Below, in pieces: positions 24,501-42,450 of a stretch of DNA of 64,000 nt (positions are counted from its first letter, which is position 1; each line of letters starts with the position of its first letter). The stretch is taken from the NCBI GenBank assembly GCA_025642065.1, contig JAODUP010001133.1:16001-80000 (forward strand), written 5' to 3'. The notes under the pieces were generated by a model. The model saw only the letters and a program-made list of their open reading frames with translations. It was not told the DNA's origin and made no database searches. This DNA comes from Paralvinella palmiformis (taxonomy: Eukaryota > Annelida > Polychaeta > Terebellida > Alvinellidae). The translations under genes were made by a program, and so were the position numbers.

Positions 24501-27500
24501 TTGGCATTACGCCAGTATAGGTTTGTTTTCCAGTGTAGAATAGATGTCTATAAAGGGAGCATGCTAAAAATATACTCTTTCTTGGAATTAGTGGGATCTA
24601 TGGAATGTCTATTTATGTACTCGTTTTTTGAAGTGATGGTGCTGCAGCTAACAATTTGGTTAATGCACATATAATTGTAATTGAATTATTTTATATATAC
24701 ACCAATTTGTCCCATAAAATAATTAAAAAATTTAGTGGGACTCACTGAAAGCTACAAGGATGATATAAATTTTGACTGTGAAATGTTACTGTTTTTATGA
24801 TAATGTTTCATTAACCCGTATTCATCTACTCACTACAGCTTGAGCTTAACTCTTTTTTATTGGAGTTGCCAACAGGAATATATTTGGTCAAGATTAGTTT
24901 CGAATAACAATATACAGATTATATATACTGAGCCTATAAAATGAAATTATTTAATATAAAAAAACTCATTTATGGTAGTATAATAAATAATTTAGTTAAT
25001 TGAAATAGAATGCTGGCAGTAATTAAAGTAGCTTCAGTTTCATCTGTTCCTGGCAAGCTGTGTTCATTATCCTGGTCATCTACTCTTTTACATTTAGTGG
25101 ATGAGAGGTCATAGAATTAATGTTAATGGCAGATAATCACCATCTCAAGACACCATGCTCGTTCATTATATTCCAATTAAGGAACAGATTTTGTTTGTCA
25201 GAACCATTTGTGACTGGTTTTATAAAAATGTTGTAAACATATTGGACTAAAATTTGTACAAATGACTTAAATATGATGTAAGTTTAGGATTTAAAAGATA
25301 CAGACAATACATTATTTGAAAGATGTATGATTTATTAGGTGTCAGACTGTTTAGTGTATGAATTAGTGTTCTGATCTGGTTAATGAATGTAAGGTATGGA
25401 TTAATGGTTCTGTGTCGGATCATTAGATTTGATCTTCTATTATGAACCATTCTGATAGTGTGATCACGTGATAATAATTTTCTCCGCACGCTTTTACGTT
25501 CGTGTACTGCATAAAACATATATGTTTATACACACACATACGTGTATATACTGACACATCTGAGTTATGAGTGATAATGAGGTTTTTGTTGTAAAGTAAA
25601 GGAATTCTTTAAAATTAAGTACTGAGAAAGTGCATCATCAGGTCAGCAGTCATGAAAAATTGAATATATTTTATTTCAGAATTTAATAATTGTCAGTCAG
25701 ATTAAAATCGATGTGAATCAAGTTGGCTCACTACATTATTCTGTTTTTATAGCATCTTCATTTCATCATGTATTATTTTAAATTGGTTATGATCAACGCA
25801 TATTCATTTAGTACCGTTGGTTTTTACATGTACTAATAATTGGTGACTAGTAATATTTTCACATATTTTATTCTACACTCTTTTAAGACATGTATCATGT
25901 TTGTGTCATCTCTTTCCACGTGATATATTTGATGTTTATTTTTCCCTCCAGGTTTATGGTCAATAGGCGTATATTTGTAGTTGGTTTCGGTTTGTATGGT
26001 AGTATCCATGGTCCTGCAGAGTATACAATTAATATACAGGTAAATGTGAACTGATAATGCTGGAAATATTATTGTTATTGATCTTTGCTTGGTTTAGTGC
26101 TGGTAGAAATATGCAATTTAATTGGATAAGGTATAGCTATTTTAGAAACAACCGTCTATTGGATCTTGCATATTTTATATTATTGCTTTGGTGGTTAATA
26201 ATAATTTTCCTACAAAGACAGTACTTAGTGTTCCAGTTATTGAAAGTTTTTTAATTTTAAAAGTGATAATTTTGGATATTATGTCATCTTCAGAAATCAC
26301 ATAATTTCAGATCATAAGCACAGAATTCACAGCATTACATTATGGACAACAAAAATTCAACATATGTGTTACTGATACAGCATGTAGAAGAGTGGAAATT
26401 GTATGATGAAGTGTTGTGCAAAAGAAGAATATCATTATATACATAAGAAACCAGTGATAGAAAGAAACTGATATGGTTTCCCATAAGTGATGCCTTCAGC
26501 AAAGATCATGTGCATGTATGCATGCTTATGAATTTTGTGTGCATTTATGTCCTTAGCAAAATATAACTGTTGATCAACAGAAAACCTCACTTTATTTTAA
26601 TAGTGGATTTAATAAATGAAGACAGATTATTGTAAATATAGTTTTATATGTTGTATATAACACAAAATGTATTTTGACATGTGGTGCTTTAAAATCATGC
26701 AGCAATGAAACATGTAACTTCTAGTATTTGTTTTTAATTGATATTCAAATACTGAGGTTGAAATCCAAATATTGGACTTGCAGGCAAAATATTTCATCTG
26801 ATATACTATTTAATACAATCAATCACAGTGAGATTCTCTGGTGATTTTACCTCGGATTAATCTGAAAGGCAAGTTTCTTGTAGGACTCCAACACAAGCCT
26901 GATATTTAGTGTTGGAATATTATATGTGTGGGTAGTCTGTAGGTTTTATAAGACTTTACTCATTATAATGCCAGCATTGCATTCATATACTGTTCTAGGT
27001 GATAGAAAGCAGATATTGATGTATGCAGATTAAGTCCAAGTAGAAAATGATACTATCCTTTCCTTTGACTTAAACATATATATGCTAATTTGTGGTGCAG
27101 TAGCTATACATCAAGAGAGAAAGTTATGGGTAACAAATGTTTCTTCTTTTTTGTCTATTGTGAATTTAAATTGATAGTAACTGAATTAGAAAAGATTATA
27201 TAAATCAGAAGTCCTGCATCTTCAGCTTCAAGAGATGTGAGGCAACCTTATATGATGTCTTGTATATGTCTATTATCTCTATACAATCTTGTAGAGTAAA
27301 ATATTTTGCTAAAGTTAAAAATATTGTGACTACGAAAACATATGTCTAATAATAATAGTAAAGGGAAAGAAATTGAGTTTTCGTGTTAGCTGTCTACCTG
27401 TGAGGAAGATGCATATGGTTGGTAATTTGTCAGCTGTATTATGCATAGTAATATTTCCTAGTTATTTCATTTACATTTGTCATATCTTTATTAGTATTAT

Positions 27501-27830
27501 TTACATGTCATGCAATGATGCTCAATGCTTTATGCGTACAAATTTGCTGATTTGTGACCTAGTTACCCTCGAACAAATAATGCGAGATGTTGAATGGAAT
27601 AAAGTCTGTCATGTTCAGACATGGGGTCAATTCAATTCCGGAATTGGAATTGATTATTTAAAAAAAATGAATTGGAATTGAGAAATTGTGAATTGAGAAA
27701 TTTTGAATTGGAATTGAAGTTTCCTACAAAAAGATTAAATCCAAAAATTAATTTACCATTTTTACAATGTTAACACTTACATGTGGTTTTACCAATATAC
27801 TGGAACCATAATGATCCAGAGCTTTGGTTC

Positions 27831-27872
<42 letters not shown>

Positions 27873-29769
27873 CCACCGACTGTGGCACCCCAAGTAAGCA
27901 TTTAACCAATTAAAATGGTCTGGATACCATGGGCTCTGCCCCCACTGCATACCTGTAATCTATATGGAGATATTGCTATTTAGGAATTAATTTATTTTAT
28001 CATCTCACCCGGAATGCCAATCTGGAGCCAAAGTTTGCCCCTCCTCTCCTCAAACTGTGACTACTCATATAATAGTCTGTCCCCAGACCTAACTGTTTAA
28101 TAACCATTTGAGAATTTTTTAAACTTACCATATGTCATTGGTTTAGTACCCAGCAGGGTTGTGAAAGTAAATACAGGGTCTGACTTCTGCTGGGCGGTGC
28201 TAAGCAAATACATTCGTTTCAAGGCTCCTACTGGATAGTGGAATACAAACACACCTTTGATTAGAAAATATACTCTTACATGGGGATGCACCCAAGACTA
28301 TGATCCACCACTTGATATAATCAAATATCTCTTTAGCTAAAAGCGCCTTGTGGTTAGGCTTGCACTAATTTTACCATGTTAACACTTACATGTGCTGTTA
28401 CCAATATACTGGAACCAAATTGATCCAGAACTTATATATATCAAATATGCACACTGACTGTGGCACCGCATGTGTGCATTTAACCAATTAAAATGGTCTG
28501 GATACCATGGGCTCCACCCACAACAGGGTGACACCACCACATACCATGCCTGTAATCTATATTGAGATATTGCTAGGAATTTACCCCCGTTCAATGTTTA
28601 GAACAGGCAAAATAAAATTAAATCCAGAAATTAGTTTACCATTTAATTTTTTAATTCAGAAATATTTCTTCCATGACAGTCCTGCTTGGATTGTAAACTA
28701 CTCAGAGTATGTATTCCAAGTAGGTACTCGGAGTATGTATTCATGGTAAAAAATATTAGCCAAAAAGAGTCTGAAAAAAGTGGAATTGGAATTGAAAATA
28801 TTGGAATTGATAAATTTGAGGTGGATTTGGAATTGACACAATGGAATTGACCTGGTCATGTTTCTTGTATTTTAAATGACTTTTTTCTTAATTTTTTCAT
28901 TGACTGAACAATGCATTATAATACTGGAACTACTGTCATGTCAAATGCTCATAGTTTGAATATTGTCTTATTTATTCATTGTTTAACCTTTCTGACAGGT
29001 AATCCACACAGATAGTGGCAAGGTGTGTGGACAGAATGATACCACCTTTCAGTGTGATGGTACCAACTCTGCTTTCCGAGTCATGTTCAAGGAACCCACT
29101 GAGGTTCAGCCAAATGCGAGCTACACCGCCTGTGCCACACTCAAGGTTACTGAGTTACAAATTTGTGTGATAATGTGTATATGTTGCACTTGGTGGAGGC
29201 TATTTATGTGTCAGGGATACTCCATTGGTAAATGCCTGCAGACAGTCCAGAATTAAGTTAAAATTAGGCCATATTCAGACTTTTGTAAACCAAAACAGAG
29301 CTGGACCTCATTGTTCCATTCATTGTTATAGACTGCAAAGTATTAACGTGAAAATTCTCCTCTAGGAACTTTATTTCTTGTTAACTACAAAGTCCACTAA
29401 ATTGTTGGTATCCACGTTTGTTTGATCTGCCACCCATGTTAGTCATTGGCACTTTGTGATAGCTTTATTGTTTCAGTTTCAATCAGGTCTCCTTCAACCG
29501 TAATATACAAATGACTTGGGATCAGATCCGGAATCGAGCTAAATCTAATTTTACCGTTGTTGTAATAATTGCATTTTTACTTAATGTGTTCTCATTCTCG
29601 TCCTATTTAGGGCCCAGACTCGTATTATGGTACGACGGGATTGCGCAAGGTTACTCATGAGTCAGTTACCAGTGGAAAGGTAACTTTCCAGTTTACCTAT
29701 GCTGCAGGAAACAATAATGGCACATCGGTCGAAGATGGCCAAATACCTGAAATAATATTTTACACGTGA
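21543..29769 (+). CDS. BTBD2: BTB/BACK/PHR-domain protein, BTBD1/BTBD2 orthologue, four coding exons
   Basis: Coding exons 21543-22927, 25952-26039, 28999-29145 and 29611-29769 join in phase into 592 codons plus TGA. In-frame stops just upstream fix the ATG; the exon itself starts at 21509 after an AG acceptor. Residues 1-155 are Ser/His/Gln-rich and low complexity. The BTB domain spans about 178-285 ([39 protein letters not shown]), and BACK about 286-420 ([35 protein letters not shown]). The PHR domain spans about 445-592 ([61 protein letters not shown]), ending in YT as in BTBD1/2 rather than BTBD3/6. Vertebrate BTBD1/2 act as Cullin-3-type adaptors and topoisomerase I-binding proteins in cytoplasmic bodies. 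The third donor (AAG|GTTACT) is weak but preserves the conserved ATLK-GPDS junction. Confidence 0.94.
27616..28854. mobile_element. hAT-type non-autonomous element in intron 3 of the BTBD gene
   Basis: GTCATGTT is present at 27608-27615 and 28855-28862, an 8-bp target duplication. The left end is CAGACATGGGGTCAATTC and the right end in reverse is CAGGTCAATTCCATTG. The subterminal regions are full of GAATTGGAATTG units. Inside, about 230 bp is repeated in tandem orientation (27765-27995 and 28370-28580: TTAACACTTACATGTG, AACCAATTAAAATGGTCTGG, CTGTAATCTATAT). A TA tract lies at 27838-27868. There is no transposase ORF. Confidence 0.85.
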
Positions 29770-30430
29770 TAGCCACAGGCTGCCTTCTGTCAACAGATTT
29801 ATTAGTTTTCTTCCTCCAAAAAAGCAACAACAACAAAATATATTAATTTGATTATAGCATCTTATGCTCTACTGCAAATATACCCAGTAGGCAATCTCAT
29901 TATTATTGATTATGTTTCTGCTATTTAACTGTCTGTTAGGCAATCAATGACTTATCGTGTGCGAGATTTAATGTGAGAGAAGTACTGGCATGTGACCTTC
30001 TCAATTTATTTATAGTTTAGTGGACAGTTGCTATTAAGTCTCAATGCGTTGTGGGTTTAAAAATTAATTTACGAACTGTTAAATGTGATTGATATGAGAG
30101 TAGGCACAATTGTGATATATCCTGCTGGCATTCAAATCACTGGCTATATTTGGTGAGAGAATATCTTTTATCCTATGATGTGCAGTTAGTGATCACTTGA
30201 ATTACACCTCTGGATGAATCTCTATGTAATGATAGACATATCTTGATTGATTCAGTGACTTCACGTTCCATTATAAATATATATTGTTGTTATTATATAA
30301 GACTAATTAGGCCATTGTTAGTAAAAGGAATATGGTGTTTTTTGTCCGTGGAACTTGTGTTAATGAAGTGTGCGGTTCTTGGGCTTATGCCATGTGATAA
30401 TAGATAGTACGTGATTAGTTGTTACAATGC

Positions 30431-30436
30431 AATAAA
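30431..30436 (+). terminator. candidate polyadenylation signal of the BTBD gene
   Basis: AATAAA lies about 660 bp after the stop codon and is followed by TTGTTGAATG and TGTTGTT stretches. Further AATAAA copies at about 30533, 30598 and 30733 are alternatives. Confidence 0.45.
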
Positions 30437-30439
30437 ATT

Positions 30440-31151
30440 GTTGAATGTACATATGTTGTTCCCATTGTAGAAAAAAAAGAGAACCAGTACTTGGTCTTAA
30501 CATCCCATGTGAGTTAAAATTTGAATAAAAGTGAGTCTTTCAGACAGCTAGAAGGGGTGAGGTGGAGGCTGGATCATAATAAATATGATATCCTTTTTGG
30601 TATGTATCTTGATTTATTACCTTTAAATCTTGGATACTTTGTCCTGAAAAATAGTAATTTTGTCCTGGAAAATATTTCCTTGGCTGTGGGAACCATGAAA
30701 TCCTCATCATCTCTCACACTCAAAACGGTGACCAATAAATATAATCTTCGTACTTTATTCTAACGTCAAAACTGAAGCTCGCTAGTTGTGACTTTAAAAT
30801 ATCAGCGATATGTCTTTTGTCAACAAAACTAAAGCCTTTTTTTTTCAAACTGCATTCAGAACAATATCATCCCTTTTTTTGGCAAGGTTGCGGATTTACT
30901 GTCAGTTATCTGCTGAACCCTCAGTGCTAGAAGAGATGAGTGATTATAAGTCAATAACACATCGGCATAAAAATCCATTGGACTTGACTGACTATTTTTA
31001 ATGTTTATGGCAGAGTTAAATATTGGAAAGTGATAACTGTTTGATTTATGTTTGTTAGTCAGCCTGTTTATCCCGGAAATAAATATATTTTGAAAAATTG
31101 TCCACTTACCATTTTCTACAATATAATATAATGATCATTTGAAACATTAGT

Positions 31152-31186
<35 letters not shown>

Positions 31187-31460
31187 TATATTCGTTATAA
31201 ACATGTTGCACTCTTATAATGAATTCAAGAATATAACAAAACAATTTCTTAGCTGTTGATATTTTCCTTAAGTTTTCCCATTTTAATTACGAACATTGGT
31301 ATAACGAATTAATGACCAACAGAAAATTATCCATGCTGTAGCTGCACAGTGTCAGTGCCACATCAGGATGACTGCTCCGGGTAGCTGGTGACTCCCATCT
31401 TCATAATTAATCCATAATAACCACCCACTTCACAGATTTAAACCCCACCCCCTTACCGAA
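30440..31460. other. intergenic, nothing recognised
   Basis: 3' flank of the BTBD gene. It contains a (TA)n run at about 31154-31184 and no supported gene. Confidence 0.4.
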
Positions 31461-31463
31461 GAT

Positions 31464-31601
31464 CTATTTTTTTACCAATTTACCCTCACTTTCCTCAAAA
31501 TCGGAATCATTGTCGTCATTCGTGAATAAGTTGACCCAGTCATTCAAACTCCAGGTGTCAACAAATGCGTCGCGAATATCAATTTCTTCACCGGCAGCGA
31601 C
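31464..31601 (-). pseudogene. acidic C-terminal peptide relic, probable transposase end
   Basis: A minus-strand frame of about 45 codons starts where a CA tract ends. It includes EEIDIRDAFVDTWSLNDWV and NLFTNDDNDSDFEESEGK, and stops at TAG (31464-31466). Composition and acidity resemble the C-terminal tails of DDE transposases. The rest of the protein is not visible; it lies in a transposon-rich interval, 2.2 kb from a THAP exon on the same strand. Identity is inference. Confidence 0.35.
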
Positions 31602-31733
31602 ACACACACACACACACGGAGCAAGTCACACACACACACACACACACACACACCCGAATTGGCTTTGATGTTATAACTAATATAAATAAACAAACTTGTC
31701 ACAAACACGCTTGATTGTAGACGCCCTTCAACT

Positions 31734-31965
31734 GACAAGTGTTCTTAATTAATTGTTTCACAGGAAGTGGCCAGCAAGGTTTGCAATGTGAAGTGATTTT
31801 TATATTATCGCTAATCATCTGGTCATACCGGCCGGTAGTTAACAACCCATGACTATCAAGTATTATATTACATACAGACTGGCATGTTTGGTGAAAATGA
31901 ATCTTAATTTATTGACTAAGACTAGTAGGCAGAGATGTGGCGATTTTGTTCCAACTATCGCTTAC
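31734..31965 (+). repeat. direct repeat X, copy 1
   Basis: Aligns in the same orientation with 34868-35045: AATTGTTTCACAG, CATCTGG, GACTATCAAGTATTAT, GCATGTTT, then TAGGCAG followed by CGATTTT. The two copies flank the THAP-bearing interval and the MITE. Confidence 0.7.
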
Positions 31966-32043
31966 ACAAACACGCTCACACAAACATGCCTGATTGTCAC
32001 TTCAATAACCCTAAAGCAGAGAGCTTAAATATAGAGACGTTAC

Positions 32044-33950
32044 TCTTGCCGCGCCATGTTGAATTTTGAACCAGTGGCGCCTCCAACGACCGGAGGTATT
32101 TCTCAGATAAACAAAAGCTCTGGTTGTCTGCATGTGATCGTGTACATGTGTGCGATGGTTGAAATGAATTGCCAATACCAGTACTATATGTTACATGATA
32201 ACATACTCTTATTAATAAACACTTTAATTGTGCACACATGATATTGGAAGAAACGAAGCTCTGAAACTGTAAATAGATAATTAAGTGATTTCACAGCCCA
32301 GTGACTTAATTAATTCATTAATTAGTTCATTTAAAGTCTACACCTCAATAATATAGACCATGCAATGTAGGCCTGCCCAGCTGAGAACAAAGAATATACA
32401 TGGAATTTTAACAATGTGTATGTTTGCGTTAACATGTTAGAGATAGAGAAATTAGTACTTTCATACAATAATCCGCATCAAATCTCATGTGCCACGGGTT
32501 CATCTATAGTTACAATCAGTCATTTGTTATCAAATGGACAGAATCACCCAAATTGCTTCCAGCTCTAAACAACAAATCCTACAAAAATATGACACATGCA
32601 TTGACTACTGTAACAGATAATACCAGTAAATCTGGAACCAAGAGAATGGCCTGTTTACATGGTATCTCATCATCATAGAACTTCAAGGACTGAAACAGAA
32701 CAATACTTGGTAAAATAATGACTTGAACCAAGTGCATACACAATGTGTAAACACATGTTTTCCCTTTTTTCAAGTTGGTTATTTGATTTGATATGCATTT
32801 AAGTTATGAAGAGAAGTATACCAATTAAACCACATGACCTGAACATTCAAGTACTAATTCAGGTGCTGGTAATCCTTTTTTGTATTAAGATATGAAATGG
32901 GCTGACACAATTTCATGGGTTTGATGCCTTGTTTCTTATTTAATTAATTTTATAATACCAATTTTCACCATTCATATTTATAAATATTAATTACCATCGC
33001 AGCTGTCCCTGTCTCCTGTATAGGTCTTCTATCTGTTAATACCTTCCTCTTTCATTTCAGTGGATGCATGCAGTGGATTTGGTACATCAAAAATAGTTGG
33101 AATAGCATTCTAGATAAGTTGTCTGGTTCATGAATTCCGTTTCAGTGAAATGCATATCATACATTCTACAATTAGTATTCAAGTAATTTAAATCTTTCCT
33201 CCTCATATATCTGAACGACAACAATTAATAACCCATCTTTTATTTCTGTCAATAGAAAAAATAACAAAATGAATGTTTCTACCACTAGTTGAGGTATTTA
33301 ATAATTAATTTCATAACATTTAAATTATAAATAGAAGTCCATATATATCAATAAGTACCAATTGCTTACGTTTAAAAATAAATGTAGATGCAGGTTATCA
33401 TGTAAATACTCAGCTACTTATAATTATTGAATTAGGGAAAAATTATCTGATTATAGTAATGTCATTTTAGAAGTCCAATTATATTATTAACAATAATAAA
33501 GTAAAATATACCTCCCGCCCATAACATCTTCAGTGGCTCCAGTACATGTAACTGTAAGCTTATGTATATCTTACATACCCATTTTGTGATTAATAGGTTG
33601 ATACTGTTCAATACAATTTAATTAGATTTTGTCTGAAACAAATATAGATTTAGATAGATCCTGCTTGGGTCATGTCAAGTAGGGGCGTGTCTACTTCAAA
33701 TTGTTATGCTTATTTTTTAAATATCCTTTATTTAAAAAAAAGCCAGATCATATAAAATCTTTACACTAGCTTTCATTTCCTTTCGGGGATGTCTTTCTTT
33801 GTGCATACCTTTTCTGTTACTGCAGCCGAAAGCGGCGCAGAATGAACCAGTGCCATTAGGCGCCATGTTAACAAAGGGAGCTGTCCGTGACAATCTACCT
33901 CCGGTCGCTAGGGCCCTGGCGCACCATGAATTCAAAATGGCGTCCCATGT
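32044..33950 (-). mobile_element. inverted-repeat element carrying a THAP exon (approximate limits)
   Basis: 32050-32100 (GCGCCATGTTGAATTTTGAA then CGACCGGAGGTA) resembles the reverse complement of 33891-33945 (CGCCATTTTGAATTCATGG then CGACCGGAGGTA), giving inverted arms of about 50 bp around 1.9 kb. A THAP-type first exon sits just inside the right arm. The true outer limits and target duplication could not be fixed, so the boundaries are estimates. Confidence 0.4.
33809..33866 (-). pseudogene. THAP-domain first coding exon, probably transposon-derived
   Basis: On the minus strand an ATG (33866-33864) opens MAPNGTGSFCAAFGCSNRK and meets a good splice donor, AAAG|GTATGC. CAAFGCSNRK matches the start of the C2CH zinc finger of THAP domains (Cys, then GC-N-R). 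THAP domains bind the element ends in P-element and several other animal transposases. I could not find the following exons (the FHRFP and AVPTIF blocks), so this may be a remnant. Without the splice the frame runs on into unrelated residues. Confidence 0.5.
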
Positions 33951-33997
33951 TAAAACGCGAAGTAACACGTCTTGTTATATATAGTCTTTGCCTAAAG

Positions 33998-34855
33998 CAT
34001 GATGACGTCACAAACCAAACAAACCAGCCGCCGCTTTGCATTGTGGGATTTATAGGGGGTCCGCTGAGCGATAATACCGGAATGTTCCCGCTATTTTAAC
34101 CGTAAACGTCAATGTTTCGGATCTGTTATAATCGTGCGAAAAGCTAACTTCTGTGTACCGTTTAACTCTGCTTCGACACCCCAAAAGCCGGCACTGTTGA
34201 AAAATTGTATTCCAAAACTGAAAATCAGATTATAATTATATGCTAATCGTCCGTCATTGCTACTTTATAAATGATAGTAAAGTGTGATATTCAACATTGT
34301 AAACCACAGTACAATAATATTCACTGCACATAACAAAGACTGTTAAAATGTGGTGTTCATAGTAAATCACACTAAAATTATATTTAACGAAAAGAAGAAG
34401 AATAGAGTCCAGTACATTGGTAAATTTAATTTATTATTTATGGATATAATAATATGGTAAATTACACTTTATTTACCAATATTATTATCTATGATTTGAT
34501 GGATAATAATATTGGTAAATTACACTTTATTTGCGCCTTTCACTGTTTCAGTCAATCCTTACACTGACACTGTGATTATAAATTTGACTCGCAGATTGTC
34601 ATTTCGAATTAAAACTACCCAACGCTTTCTCAGCATTTCATCCCGCGGCCAACACATGCTAACTTAAATGTTTATATCGCTTACTAGTGGCATGACAATA
34701 CGGTACGCAGGAGTTAGTTTTTGGTATGATTATAACAGATCCGGAACATTGGTTAAAATGGCGGGATTATCACGGTATTATCGCTCAGCGGACCCCCTAT
34801 AAATCCCACAATGCAAAGCGCACCTGGTTTGTTTTGGTTTTTGACGTCATCATGC
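33998..34855. mobile_element. 858-bp MITE with long terminal inverted repeats of about 160 bp
   Basis: 33998-34163 and the reverse complement of 34698-34855 match with few differences over GCATGATGACGTCA, TTTGCATTGTGGGATTTATA, GGGGTCCGCTGAGCGATAAT, TTCGGATCTGTTATAATC and TGTGTACCGT. Both ends carry the palindrome TGACGTCA. The centre is AT-rich, with a TAATATTGGTAAATTACACT unit repeated directly and inverted (34448-34530). It has no ORF. The target duplication is not clear, so the superfamily is unassigned. Confidence 0.88.
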
Positions 34856-34867
34856 AATGGGTCTATT

Positions 34868-35045
34868 GGCAAGTGTTATTAATTCATTGTTTCACAGCAC
34901 ATCTGGATGTACTGGTAGGCAACAGCGCGTGACTATCAAGTATTATTACGTAAAGACAAGCATGTTTGAGAGATCCAAATAACAGTTGGGTGAATAATAA
35001 TGGGCTATTAGGCAGCGATGCGTCGATTTTATTCCGACTCTGGCT
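34868..35045 (+). repeat. direct repeat X, copy 2
   Basis: Matches 31734-31965 with one larger gap. It starts 13 bp after the MITE end. Just beyond it, 35100-35205 ends in a CGACTTTTATGCGAGTATAT stretch that resembles the termini of pogo-like elements. Confidence 0.65.
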
Positions 35046-36007
35046 CTTAGTTTGGGTTGAACCCTATAGCGTTGAGTGTCAAGGATGGCCGAAAACATCT
35101 TTCCTTCAGCTGGTAGGAAATATGACGCGCGCATAAGTTGAGGTGCTTCTGGGAAATCCCTTTTCACTACCAAAAAAATCGACTTTTATGCGAGTATATA
35201 CGGTAACCAAAAGTTAATAATTTATTATGTTTCTGATAGAAGCCATATATATCTTTAACAACAACCATTACAACATTGCTCATTGTTTTGAATACGTGAA
35301 AATAGGATCCATTCCGTGCATTTTTTACCAACTCTCTTCCCCTATCGCTGTCAGTTTTTTTTCTGCGATCCAGTTAAAAAAGAGCCATTCCAGCGATTTT
35401 CTGGTCAAGCTTTGGGGTTACCAGCTACCGGAGGCTAGTACCTATGTAATTAGGTCAGTTTGGGAGTGTGTCGTAATAGGACTATATGTACACTATCAGA
35501 TGACACTCCGGCTTACTATAACTGGTACGAGGATTTCATTTTTTCAGGTACACTCTAGTCAACAGAATAATTTTTCAAAGCAGACGATGGACTTGTGTAA
35601 TCCTGTGTATGCTAGACTAATGTCTGAAATTGTAAAACGTGATATCATCTAAGCTATGATTAAATAAACGTGTATGTGTGTGGGTGCGTGTGAATTGCAC
35701 TCAGCATGTGTGAGTCGACTACAGAATCGATTATATTTCGAATAAGTTAAACCAGATTTGATACGTTTTGATCGTATAGCTACTTTGAAATAAACTTAGT
35801 TTTGATAACTGGTATGTGTGATCGTGTGCTGTTAAAAAGTTGTTAATCAGTCGACTATTTGAATGTCATACTGTCCACATACACTGTAATGGCATACAAT
35901 AAGTACATATCATATTAGCATCTGTAACTGTTCTATGAGATGTCTTCAGAATAAAGTTATGCAACGTACCTTCGAGTTCGATGGACAACTTGCGTATAGT
36001 TTAAAAA
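35046..36007. other. intergenic, nothing recognised
   Basis: Holds a 141-codon open frame (35227-35652) without recognisable motifs, judged to be chance. Confidence 0.35.
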
Positions 36008-36184
36008 CTCCGTTGTCTAACTGGTAGTGCGTTGGATCACAGATCACTATCACCTGAGTTCGAATCTCGGCGTGGGCATATCTGAAGGGTGTTTCATCTT
36101 TGACTTCACTTCTTTACATTCGGAGGTCGCCGGCCCATTTAGCCTACCTAGTGCACGAAGATGGTTGTAAAACATCAATCATCT
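36008..36184 (+). mobile_element. tRNA-derived SINE, family A
   Basis: CTCCGTTGTCTAACTGGTAG head, intact B box GTTCGAATCTC, body GGCATATCTGAAGGGTGTTT and a short ATCAATCATC tail. The first few bases of the head are missing. Confidence 0.88.
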
Positions 36185-41862
<5,678 letters not shown>

Positions 41863-41875
41863 TCTACTCGATTGT

Positions 41876-41940
41876 CGGCATACCTATCCTACCATGTGCA
41901 CAGAAGTGGCTGTAAAACATTAATCATCATCATCATCATC
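41876..41940 (+). mobile_element. severely 5'-truncated SINE, family A, with 13-bp target duplication
   Basis: TCTACTCGATTGT occurs at 41863-41875 and 41941-41953. The 65 bp between are only the 3' end of family A (CCATGTGCACAGAAGTGGC and an ATCATC tail). Confidence 0.88.
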
Positions 41941-42362
41941 TCTACTCGATTGTGATATAGTTTCTCGACTTGGTGATCACCAAGTCTGTTTTTGGCATTA
42001 TCATATAAAACAATCTAACAAAGAAATATAAGTTGGAGCTTTCAATAAGAAAATATAATTCAGCTACACGACCCAAGTGTTATACACTGATATAATCTAA
42101 GCTTTGCCCAAAGAAGCCTTTACCTGAAGGTAGATTCGTTCGTTTCATTCCCACTTCTGCTACAGATATAATTTCCTTGTATTAAACAGCCTTCCCAAGC
42201 AACTCCTCAAAACTATAATGAAATACTAATTTACAACTATGATAATCGACTGGGGAGCTTTTATCGCTCCTTTTGAAGATGATGTGGAACTTTATGACAA
42301 AAATGATCAGACAGTTGGCCAGGGACTTCTACCACTCGACCTCAAATCACGTGGTTGTTAGG

Positions 42363-42450
42363 TCTGAAGGGTGTTTCATCTTTCACTTTGCTTTATTGGT
42401 TTTGGAAGTCACTCGTTCAATTTAGGTTACCATGCGCACATAAGTTGCGG
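42363..42450 (+). mobile_element. SINE family A body fragment
   Basis: TCTGAAGGGTGTTTCATCTT through GCGCACATAAGTTGCGG, diverged from the other copies and lacking both the tRNA head and the ATC tail. Confidence 0.65.

Noticed and set aside
32014..32031. AGAGAGCTTAAATATA shared with the TRMO promoter region at 3375-3390
   Set aside because: A 16-bp AT-rich match with no extension on either side; likely chance.
35227..35652. 141-codon open frame
   Set aside because: No recognisable motif, no splice context, AT-rich codon use like non-coding flanks; length is compatible with chance in 64 kb.
36008..36184. Possible tRNA gene with A and B boxes
   Set aside because: The head is tRNA-like but cannot fold to a full cloverleaf by eye, has no proper 3' acceptor stem, and is followed by the family A SINE body. 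The same applies to all other tRNA-like heads here.
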